From assembly GCA_024711125.1 (NCBI GenBank), contig JANJTM010000072.1, positions 1-37,826 of the forward strand: a stretch of DNA of 37,826 nt, read 5' to 3'. The translations under genes and the position numbers were made by a program. Shown here piece after piece: positions 17,362-24,042 of the stretch (position 1 is its first letter; every line of letters begins with the position of its first letter). Source of the DNA: Rhodothermales bacterium (GTDB taxonomy: Bacteria > Bacteroidota > Rhodothermia > Rhodothermales > UBA10348). A model generated the notes under the pieces. It had not been told where the DNA came from. It worked only from the letters and a program-made list of their open reading frames with translations, and did not search any database.

Positions 17362-17412
17362 CCCGACCGTCCGGGCCGACGTAGGCTACGCGGTAGCATC
17401 ACCCCCACCGCC

Positions 17413-18537
17413 ATGAGAAAAGCCGTCGTCATCCCCGTCGTCCTTGTCGCCGCCGCCGCCGTCACGGCCGTCGTTTTCGGACGCGGAAAGGACGAAGAAA
17501 AGGACGTGCGCGCCCACGTCGAGGTCACGCGCGGCGACATCGTCGACAAGGCCCTCGCCGTCGGAACGATCGATCCACGGGTCGAGGTAGAGGTCAAGAG
17601 CCAGGTTTCGGGCGTCGTGAAGCGCCAGTTCGCCGAGGTCGGCGATTTCGTCCAGGCGGGCGCGCCGCTGCTCGAGCTGCAGCCCACCCCGACCCCGCGC
17701 GAACTCATGGACGCCGAGCGGCAGATCGAGGTACGCGAGCTCGAGCTGAACAACCTCAAGGCCGAGTACGAGCGCCAGGAGCAGCTCTTCCAGAAGCAGA
17801 TCATCTCGGCGCAGGATTACGAACGCTCCAAGCGGACTTACGACGAGGCCGCCCTGCACGTTCGCACGTCCCGCGAGCAGCTGCAGCTCCTGCGCGAGGG
17901 CAAGGTGTCGACCCGCAGCGGGAACGTCGAGACGGTCGTGCGCGCCCCCGTGAGCGGGTTCGTGCTCGACAAGATGGTCGAGATCGGCGATCCGATCGTT
18001 CCGCTGACCAGCTACCAGGCGGGCACGGTGCTGATGACGATGGCCGACATGAACGATCTGATCTTCCGTGGAACGGTCGACGAAATCGACGTCGGCCGCC
18101 TCGAGGAGGGCATGCCGGCCGAGATCAAGGTCGGGGCGCTGCCGGGCGCGCACGTGAGCGGACAGCTCGCGCGCATCTGGCTGAAGGCGAAGAAGGAGGA
18201 GAACTCGACGGTCTTTCCGCTCGAGGTCGAGATCACGGGCGCGACCGAACAGGCCGTCGACGATCCGGAGGCCGAAGCGAAGCCGGTGGTGCTGCGCGCG
18301 GGCTATTCCGCCAATACCGAGATCATCATCGAGAAGCACGAGAACGTGCTGCTCGTGCCCGAGCGCGTCGTGACGTTCGCGGGCGATTCGACGCGGGTCG
18401 AGGTGCTGCTGCCCGACAATACGACCGAGGTGCGCCTCATCAGGACCGGCCTTTCCGACGCCATCCACGTCGAAGTGCTCGAAGGGCTTCGCGAGGGCGA
18501 GAAGGTCGCCGAGAAGCCGGCCAAGGTGATCGAATAG
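17413..18537 (+). CDS. MacA/HlyD-type periplasmic adaptor protein
   Basis: This 374-residue membrane-fusion protein has a single N-terminal hydrophobic anchor (about 4-22). The first lipoyl half (KSQVSGVVKRQFAEVGDFVQ followed by AG, about 63-85) is followed by a coiled-coil hairpin (about 100-165) and the second lipoyl half (RAPVSGFVLDKMVEIGD). A beta-barrel domain with TVDEIDVGRLEEGM follows, then a membrane-proximal domain. Such adaptors link an inner-membrane transporter to the outer membrane. The two genes directly downstream encode MacB-type permeases, so this is probably the adaptor of that ABC exporter. The coiled coil is short, as in MacA-like proteins. No export substrate can be deduced. 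Confidence 0.88.
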   Translation: MRKAVVIPVVLVAAAAVTAVVFGRGKDEEKDVRAHVEVTRGDIVDKALAVGTIDPRVEVEVKSQVSGVVKRQFAEVGDFVQAGAPLLELQPTPTPRELMDAERQIEVRELELNNLKAEYERQEQLFQKQIISAQDYERSKRTYDEAALHVRTSREQLQLLREGKVSTRSGNVETVVRAPVSGFVLDKMVEIGDPIVPLTSYQAGTVLMTMADMNDLIFRGTVDEIDVGRLEEGMPAEIKVGALPGAHVSGQLARIWLKAKKEENSTVFPLEVEITGATEQAVDDPEAEAKPVVLRAGYSANTEIIIEKHENVLLVPERVVTFAGDSTRVEVLLPDNTTEVRLIRTGLSDAIHVEVLEGLREGEKVAEKPAKVIE

Positions 18538-18565
18538 CCTCCACCGGCATCGGAGAGCCGTCACC

Positions 18566-19795
18566 ATGGGTATTCTCGATTCCCTCTCCCAGTTCGTGCA
18601 GGACCTGCGGACGCAGCGGCTGCGAACGACCCTCACGATCCTCGGCATCGCCTGGGGTACTGTCGCCGTCGTCGTGCTGCTGGCGTTCGGCGTCGGGCTC
18701 GAGAAGCAGTCCCGCAAGAACATGCACGGCATGGGGAACGGCGTGGTCGTGGTCTTCCCCGGCCGGACGACCAAGCCGTTCGAAGGCTACCCGGACGGAC
18801 GGCCGATCCGCTTCACCGAGCGCGAGGTGCGCACGGTGGCCTCGCAGATCCCGGACATCCGCGAGATCAGCGCAGAGTACACGCGGCGCACGCCGATGCG
18901 GCGCGGCACGGTCAACACGACGCCGACCGTCACCGGCATCTACCCGGTCTACGGCGAGATGCGCAACATCATTCCCGAGCCGGGCGGACGTTTCCTGAAC
19001 GACCTCGACCAGCAGTACCGCCGCCGGGTGGTCGTCCTCGGCGACGAGATCAAGCGCCTGCTCTTCGGCGAAGAGAACGCGGTCGGGCAGCAGGTCTTCG
19101 TCGGCGACACGCCCTTCACCGTCATCGGCGTGATGCAGAAGAAGACGCAGAACTCGTCCTACAATACCCGGGACCAGGACCGCGTCTTCATTCCGGCCTC
19201 CACCCACGCGTCGCTCTTCGGGGACCGGTACCTGAACAACCTGATCTACCGTCCATCCGACCCCGAGCGGGCAGAGGCCATCGAGCAGAGCCTGTACTCG
19301 GTGCTCGGCCGCTCGCTGCGATTCGACGCGACCGACAAGGACGCGATCGGAGTCTGGGACACGAACCAGATGGACAAGTTCATGAAGTACTTCTTCGTGG
19401 GCTTCAACCTGTTCATGGGCATCATCGGTTCGTTCACGCTCACGGTGGGCGGAATCGGCGTCGCCAACATCATGTATGTCGTCGTCAAGGAGCGTACGCG
19501 CGAGATCGGCATCAAGCGCTCGGTCGGCGCGACGCGCGGTCGCATCCTGGCCCAGTTCTTCACCGAGACGTTCGTGATCGTCGGATCGGGCGCGTTGCTC
19601 GGGTTCATCGCCGCGGTGGGCCTGGTCAAGGCCCTCGGCATGCTGCCGGTACAGGACTTCGTCGGCACGCCCGAGATCTCGCCCACGGTCGCGCTGGCGA
19701 CGGTCTCGCTGCTCGCGCTGATCGCGATCCTGGCCGGGTGGTTTCCCGCCCGCCGCGCCTCGAAGCTCGACCCGGTCGAGTGCCTCAGAGCCTGA
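18566..19795 (+). CDS. MacB/FtsX-family ABC transporter permease, first copy
   Basis: This 409-residue permease has the four-helix MacB topology: one helix at about 19-42 (LTILGIAWGTVAVVVLLAFG), a large periplasmic MacB_PCD-like domain to about 270, then three helices in the FtsX domain. The conserved GGIGVANIMYVVVKERTREI then GIKRSVGATR forms the cytoplasmic coupling region that contacts an ATPase. The C-terminal AGWFPARRASKLDPVECLR is also typical. It lacks the N-terminal ATPase domain of MacB itself, so a separate ATP-binding subunit is needed; none is encoded nearby. It begins 28 nt after the adaptor and ends 14 nt before its paralogue. Confidence 0.92.
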   Translation: MGILDSLSQFVQDLRTQRLRTTLTILGIAWGTVAVVVLLAFGVGLEKQSRKNMHGMGNGVVVVFPGRTTKPFEGYPDGRPIRFTEREVRTVASQIPDIREISAEYTRRTPMRRGTVNTTPTVTGIYPVYGEMRNIIPEPGGRFLNDLDQQYRRRVVVLGDEIKRLLFGEENAVGQQVFVGDTPFTVIGVMQKKTQNSSYNTRDQDRVFIPASTHASLFGDRYLNNLIYRPSDPERAEAIEQSLYSVLGRSLRFDATDKDAIGVWDTNQMDKFMKYFFVGFNLFMGIIGSFTLTVGGIGVANIMYVVVKERTREIGIKRSVGATRGRILAQFFTETFVIVGSGALLGFIAAVGLVKALGMLPVQDFVGTPEISPTVALATVSLLALIAILAGWFPARRASKLDPVECLRA

Positions 19796-19809
19796 GTCCG
19801 CGTACCCCC

Positions 19810-21054
19810 ATGTGGCCCATCCTCCTCCGCGAATTCTGGAACGACCTGCGCACGCAGAAGACGCGCGCGTTCCTGACGATGTTCGCCATCTCGTGGGGCA
19901 CGATCTCGGTCGTGCTGCTGCTCGCGTTCGGCGAGGGTCTCGGCAAGACGATGGCTTCGGGACTGCTCAACGCCGGCGACCGCATCTTCATGATCTACGG
20001 CGGCGAGACCAGCAAGGCGCATGACGGGCTTTCGGAAGGACGCCGCATCCGTCTCGCCCGCGAGGATGTCGAACTCCTGCAGGCGTCGATCCCCGGCATC
20101 GACCTCGCGAGCCCGTCGTACGGCCGGTGGGGTGTCGCCCTGCGCGTCGGCGACGTGCGCACGACGACCTACATGGAGGGCGTCGACCCGGCGTTCGAGG
20201 ACATGCGGCGCATGTACCCGGCGCCCGGAGGACGCTTCCTGAGCGACCGGGACAACGAACTGAAGCGCCGCGTCGTCTTCCTCGGCGACGAGATCGCCAC
20301 GCGCCTGTTCGGGGAGCGGGACCCGGTGGGTGGCGAGGTGCTGATCGACGGCCTTCCGTTCACGGTCGTGGGCGTCATGCAGAAGAAGCTGCAGACCTCG
20401 ATGAACAACGGTCCGGATGCCGAGCGCGCCATCATCCCGGCCAAGACGTTCGAGATCGTCTACGGGCACCGGTACCTGAACCACATGCTGATCCGCCCGA
20501 TGAACTCGGCCGTGGCGCCCCAGGTCAAGCAGCAGATCTACGAGGTCCTGGGCCGCCGGCACAAGTTCGCGGCCGACGACCAGCGGGCCCTCGGCCTCTG
20601 GGACATGCTCGAGGCGCTCGAGACCGGCGAAAAGGTCTTCGCCGGGATCCAGCTCTTCCTCGGACTCGTCGGCGGACTCACGCTGTTCCTCGCGGGCGTC
20701 GGCGTGGCCAACATCATGTACGTCACCGTCAAGGAGCGTACCCCGGAGTTCGGCGTGAAATTGGCCTTGGGCGCACGCAAGCGGCATATCAAGGTCCAGG
20801 TGATCTTCGAGGCCCTGCTCATCTCGCTTACTGGTGGAGCGATCGGAATGGCCTTCTCGGCGGCCGTGGTATTCGCCCTGCGCTCGATTCCGAACAAGGA
20901 AGGCGCGATGGAATTCCTGGCCAACCCCGAGATCTCGCCCGCCATCGCGGCCGTCACTGCGCTCACGCTGGCCGGCATCGGCCTCATGGCCGGCTACTTC
21001 CCCGCCCGAAAGGCGGCCCGGCTCGACCCGGTGGAGTCGCTGCGGTACGAGTAG
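19810..21054 (+). CDS. MacB/FtsX-family ABC transporter permease, second copy
   Basis: This 414-residue permease is homologous to the gene just upstream (FLTMFAISWGTISVVLLLAFG against the same region there; GVGVANIMYVTVKERTPEFG against GIGVANIMYVVVKERTREIG). It has one N-terminal helix, a periplasmic domain to about 280, three C-terminal helices and the ending FPARKAARLDPVESLRYE. The ATG at 19810 was chosen because upstream codons in this frame overlap the previous gene and encode no family sequence. Two distinct half-permeases in tandem suggest a heterodimeric membrane unit. It is the last gene of the plus-strand run that starts at 9928, and a hairpin followed by five T residues lies about 235 nt downstream. 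Confidence 0.92.
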   Translation: MWPILLREFWNDLRTQKTRAFLTMFAISWGTISVVLLLAFGEGLGKTMASGLLNAGDRIFMIYGGETSKAHDGLSEGRRIRLAREDVELLQASIPGIDLASPSYGRWGVALRVGDVRTTTYMEGVDPAFEDMRRMYPAPGGRFLSDRDNELKRRVVFLGDEIATRLFGERDPVGGEVLIDGLPFTVVGVMQKKLQTSMNNGPDAERAIIPAKTFEIVYGHRYLNHMLIRPMNSAVAPQVKQQIYEVLGRRHKFAADDQRALGLWDMLEALETGEKVFAGIQLFLGLVGGLTLFLAGVGVANIMYVTVKERTPEFGVKLALGARKRHIKVQVIFEALLISLTGGAIGMAFSAAVVFALRSIPNKEGAMEFLANPEISPAIAAVTALTLAGIGLMAGYFPARKAARLDPVESLRYE

Positions 21055-21089
21055 GGCGCGGGTCGCGGGTGGGCTGCGGGACAGGATGG

Positions 21090-21260
21090 GTGCGGAAGGC
21101 GCCCTAGAGTCCCGAAGGGTGACAGAGGGTTCCGAGAGTGCGGATGGGCGCCCGAGGGTGAGGGTGCCGAAGGGTGCCCGAGGCTGCCGAGAGTGCGGAT
21201 GGGCGCCCGAGGGTGCCGAGGGTGCGGATGGGCGCCCGAGGGTGCCGAGGGTGCGGAAGT
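21090..21260. repeat. 29-bp tandem repeats, about five units, partly degenerate
   Basis: Units begin GTGCGGA at 21090, 21138, 21193, 21222 and 21251. The last intervals are exactly 29 bp; the earlier ones (48 and 55 bp) hold degenerate or partial units. The unit core is GTGCGGATGGGCGCCCGA followed by GGGTGCCGAGG. GGGCGCCC inside it is self-complementary. There are no unique spacers, so this is not a CRISPR array. Confidence 0.8.
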
Positions 21261-21261
21261 G

Positions 21262-21403
21262 GGATTTCGGCCGCTATGCGATGTATTTGGCCCAAAAAGC
21301 GGGGGAATATGTCCTTTTTGGGCCGTTTTTCGATGTTATACCCCCAAAAATCGGGCAAATATGTCGACTTTCGGCCGGTTTTTCCAATCCTACCCCCGAT
21401 GCG
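21262..21403. repeat. 52-bp tandem repeats, about 2.7 diverged units
   Basis: GGCCG recurs at 21269, 21321 and 21373, exactly 52 bp apart. AATATGTC recurs at 21306 and 21358, again 52 bp apart. Each unit pairs a T-rich stretch with a C-run and then A/G-rich sequence. Divergence between units is considerable, so the array is old or under weak constraint. Confidence 0.75.
21289..21330 (+). terminator. Candidate intrinsic terminator after the permease genes
   Basis: GGCCCAAAAAG (21289-21299) and CTTTTTGGGCC (21314-21324) form a perfect 11-bp stem with a 14-nt loop. TTTTT at 21326-21330 follows on the plus strand. It lies about 235 nt after the second permease and inside the 52-bp repeat array. 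The A/T-rich inner stem also allows function on the other strand. Confidence 0.5.
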
Positions 21404-21491
21404 ACAGAAGGGAGCGAGGGCACTTGCATGGTCCCGGGGCCGCCGGGCTGGCACAGAAGGGAGCGAGGGCACATGCCTGGTCCCGGGGCCG
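21404..21491. repeat. 49-bp direct repeat pair
   Basis: A 39-bp segment beginning ACAGAAGGGAGCGAGGGCAC recurs at 21404-21442 and 21453-21491 with two mismatches. The period is 49 bp and the remaining 10 bp are also partly alike. It is unrelated in sequence to the 29- and 52-bp repeats beside it. Confidence 0.8.
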
Positions 21492-21525
21492 TCGCGCTTG
21501 GCTACGAGACGCAGGCCGTAGTTTA

Positions 21526-21640
21526 CCCTGCACATTCCCCCCTTGCATTGTGACCACGACACACCTTGCATTTCAACCACAATCCACCCTGCATTCTAAC
21601 CACGAACGACCTTGCCTTTTAACCACTGCTTGGTTAGAAT
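21526..21640 (+). repeat. Iteron-like array of 23-bp repeats upstream of the AAA/DUF4143 gene
   Basis: Four units start at 21541, 21564, 21587 and 21610, each exactly 23 bp apart. All fit CCTTGCATT-(3)-ACCAC-(6), with the core best seen in the third unit as GCATTCTAACCAC. A truncated unit precedes them at 21526. An inverted core, TGGTTAGAAT (21631-21640), is a perfect 10-bp reverse complement of ATTCTAACCA (21593-21602) in unit three and forms the -10 region of the promoter. The spacing of about two helical turns puts the sites on one DNA face, which suggests cooperative protein binding. Confidence 0.85.
21612..21640 (+). promoter_or_regulatory. Sigma70-like promoter of the AAA/DUF4143 gene embedded in the last repeat
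   Basis: TTGCCT (21612-21617) and TAGAAT (21635-21640) are 17 bp apart. The -35 box is the TTGCAT-like part of the fourth 23-bp repeat. A 6-bp inverted repeat, TAACCA (21620-21625) and TGGTTA (21631-21636), lies in the spacer and -10 box. A start site six or seven bases downstream falls at the ATG (21647), predicting a leaderless mRNA. Confidence 0.6.
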
Positions 21641-21646
21641 TCCGCC

Positions 21647-22885
21647 ATGTACCGGCGACATCTTACCGAACGACTGAGGACAGCACTCGCTGACACGCGC
21701 GTCGTTTTCCTGCAGGGCGCGCGCCAAACGGGCAAATCGACGCTGGTTAGAGGCCTTGTGGAGGAGTTGGGCGGCACATACCTGACGCTCGACGACCCGG
21801 CTGTGCAAGCGACGGCCCGCGAGGACCCCTACTTCTTCGCTTCCAGCACGCGCGGATTGACCGTCATCGACGAAGTGCAGTTCGTGCCCTCCCTGTTCCC
21901 CGCGATCAAGCGCGTAGTGGACAACGATCCGGCACCGGGCCGCTTCCTACTGACCGGATCGGCATCGGTCCATCTGCTTCCGACCATATCAGAGTCGTTG
22001 GCAGGGCGCGTCGAACTGATGCAACTGGGGCCGCTCACGCAGTCCGAAATCGAGGCCACGTCGCCCGAATTCGTGACCCGATTGTTCGATCCGGCCTCCT
22101 GGTCCATCGCGGAATTCCGCCTCGATCGGCGGGACATCTGCTCGCGCATTCTGCGCGGCGGTTTTCCCGAGGCCGTTGCCCGGACGTCGAGCGAACGCCG
22201 CGCCGATTGGTTCGGCAGCTACATCTCGACCATTCTGAGGCGCGACATCCGCGATCTTGCCCAGATCGAGGGGATCGCCGACCTGTCGCGCCTGGTTTCC
22301 CTCCTCGCAGCGCGGGTGGGCGGTCTGATGAACCTCTCGGACCATTCGAGATCCGTCTCCATTCCGTACTCGACCCTGCGCCGGTACCTCGGCCTGCTCG
22401 AAGCAACGTTCATGGTTCAGCCACTCCCGGCGTGGTCGTCGAACCTGGGCAACCGGCTGCTCAAGTCGCCGAAGGGCTACCTGGTGGACTCGGGGCTCGC
22501 AGCTTCCCTACGCGGCGAGACCGACGCCGACGTCCTGGCGTTGTCAAGCTCGCTCGGGCCGCTGCTCGAGAACTTCGTCCTGGCCGAGATCAGGCAGCAA
22601 CTGACGACAAGCGCAGTGCGCGCCGAGGCCTTCCATTTTCGAACCACGGCAAACGCCGAGGTCGATATCGTGCTCGATTCTGCGGCATCGGGTGTGGTCG
22701 GAATCGAAATCAAGGCCTCCTCCTCGGTCGGCCGCAGCGACTTCTCGGGCCTTCGCTCCCTGGCCGACAACGCCCGGGGGCGGTTTACGGGAGGCTACAT
22801 CCTCTACCTCGGTGACCGCGCCCTGCCCTTCGGCGACCGCTATTGGGCGATTCCGGTTTCGGCCCTGTGGGTGGAGCACGACTAG
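21647..22885 (+). CDS. AAA family ATPase with DUF4143 (PD-(D/E)XK-like) C-terminal domain
   Basis: This 412-residue protein belongs to the widespread AAA_14/DUF4143 ATPases, whose biological role is not established. Walker A is GARQTGKS (24-31), Walker B is LTVIDE (71-76), and LLTGSAS (101-107) is the sensor-like segment. DUF4143 follows with GGFPEAV (171-177) and YISTILRRDI (192-201). A helical region with a likely winged-helix character (about 210-260) comes before the C-terminal part, where E309, AEVD340 and E354-I-K356 line up with a PD-(D/E)XK nuclease core. The gene sits between two envelope gene sets, is preceded by a dense repeat island and ends 5 nt before a glycosyltransferase gene. 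The context suggests an inserted unit with its own regulation. Confidence 0.9.
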   Translation: MYRRHLTERLRTALADTRVVFLQGARQTGKSTLVRGLVEELGGTYLTLDDPAVQATAREDPYFFASSTRGLTVIDEVQFVPSLFPAIKRVVDNDPAPGRFLLTGSASVHLLPTISESLAGRVELMQLGPLTQSEIEATSPEFVTRLFDPASWSIAEFRLDRRDICSRILRGGFPEAVARTSSERRADWFGSYISTILRRDIRDLAQIEGIADLSRLVSLLAARVGGLMNLSDHSRSVSIPYSTLRRYLGLLEATFMVQPLPAWSSNLGNRLLKSPKGYLVDSGLAASLRGETDADVLALSSSLGPLLENFVLAEIRQQLTTSAVRAEAFHFRTTANAEVDIVLDSAASGVVGIEIKASSSVGRSDFSGLRSLADNARGRFTGGYILYLGDRALPFGDRYWAIPVSALWVEHD

Positions 22886-22890
22886 CAGCC

Positions 22891-24042
22891 ATGCCCCCCC
22901 GCCCCGTCCTCTACTTCACCCGCTTCGTGCCGGACTACAACGTGCCGGCGCTCGAGCTGTTGAACGAGCGGCTCGGGGGGCGGCTCGTGGTGTGTGCGGG
23001 AGATCCACCCCCTGGCTCCTCGCTGGCCTCCCTGGGCTCGTCGGCCTCGCGCCGCCTGCCGTGGGTGGCACTTCGCAACTACTGGTTCCGCGGTGAAACG
23101 CTGCACTGGCAGCCGTGGGGCCACGCGTTCCTGAAGCATCCCCGCCCCTCGGTGGTGATCGCCGAGGAGTCTCCGCGCAGCCTGTCGCTGCCCGGATTGC
23201 TGCGGGCCGCGCGCCGCTCGGGCGCCGCGACGGCCTTGTGGGGGCACTTTTCGTCGAATCGCCGTGCGTTCGACCCGTCCCGACATCCGCTCGACCGGTA
23301 CCGCGTCCAACTCGCGCGATCGGTGGACGTCTTCGTGGCGTACACCGACGCCGTGGCCGCCTCGGTCGGCGAGTGGATCGATGCGGAACGGGTCTTCGTC
23401 GCGCGGAATACGCTCGACACGCACACACTCTTCGCGCTCGACGACGCCCTGCGGTCCGAGGGCCGCGACGCCGTGCGCGCCCGCCTGGGGCTGCCCTCCG
23501 GAGAACCCGTGCTGTGCTACATCGGTCGGCTCGTCCCGGAGAAGGGCCTCGACCTCCTCCTGCAGACATACGAGCGATTGCGTTCGATGCGACCCGCGCA
23601 TTGCGTCGTGATCGGCGGCGGATCGGGTACGACGCTCGTCGCCGAGGTGGCCCGTCGCGTCGGCGGCATTACCGCGACCGGTCCGCTGACCGCTCTGGCC
23701 GACTCGGCACCGTGGCTGTTTGCGTCGGACCTTGCCTTGTTGCCCGGTTCGCTCGGCCTGTCGGTGAATCACGCGTTCTCGTTCGGCCTTCCCGTCGTTT
23801 CGATTGCCGCCGGTTCCGGCGCCCGGATGCACGGACCCGAGATCGACTACGTGGTCGAGGGAGAGAACGGCCTCCTCGCACCCGCCGACGCGGAATCACT
23901 GGTGTCGGCCGTGGAACGGGTACTGCGCGACCGGGAACGCTTCTCGAGCGCCGCCCGACAGTACGCCCGCACCCACCTCTCGATCGAACGCATGGTGGAG
24001 GGGCTGGAGGCGGCGATCGCCTACGCCGAGGGGTCCCGGTAG
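22891..24042 (+). CDS. GT4-type glycosyltransferase
   Basis: This 383-residue protein has a GT-B layout. The C-terminal Rossmann half shows LCYIGRLVPEKGLDLLLQ (208-225), with R213 and K218 as expected for the nucleotide-sugar diphosphate site, and IGGGSG (241-246). The usual EX7E motif is altered: the segment is PGSLGLSVNHAFSFGLPVV (285-303), with Gly and Asn where Glu is common. It probably transfers a sugar to a lipid-linked or protein acceptor in surface-glycan synthesis; donor and acceptor are unknown. The ATG at 22891 is preferred over an open extension into the ATPase gene. The 3' end overlaps the convergent glycosyltransferase by 22 bp. Confidence 0.85.
   Translation: MPPRPVLYFTRFVPDYNVPALELLNERLGGRLVVCAGDPPPGSSLASLGSSASRRLPWVALRNYWFRGETLHWQPWGHAFLKHPRPSVVIAEESPRSLSLPGLLRAARRSGAATALWGHFSSNRRAFDPSRHPLDRYRVQLARSVDVFVAYTDAVAASVGEWIDAERVFVARNTLDTHTLFALDDALRSEGRDAVRARLGLPSGEPVLCYIGRLVPEKGLDLLLQTYERLRSMRPAHCVVIGGGSGTTLVAEVARRVGGITATGPLTALADSAPWLFASDLALLPGSLGLSVNHAFSFGLPVVSIAAGSGARMHGPEIDYVVEGENGLLAPADAESLVSAVERVLRDRERFSSAARQYARTHLSIERMVEGLEAAIAYAEGSR

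Larger units (their letters stand above)
21055..21646. other. 592-bp gene-free island of four tandem-repeat families
   Basis: No real gene is visible. In order, the island holds 29-bp repeats, 52-bp repeats containing a terminator-like hairpin, a 49-bp direct repeat pair and 23-bp repeats running into a promoter. The last three families are AT-richer or otherwise unlike the flanking genes. Short open frames here are by-products of the repeats, whose unit lengths are not multiples of three. Confidence 0.8.

Noticed and set aside
21090-21640. Possible CRISPR array
   Set aside because: The repeats are contiguous without unique spacers, differ in unit length between families, and no cas gene is present.
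21174-21693. Small open frames over the repeat island
   Set aside because: They arise because repeat units of 29, 52, 49 and 23 bp keep several frames open. The units are not multiples of three, so no repeated peptide would result, and no family features appear.
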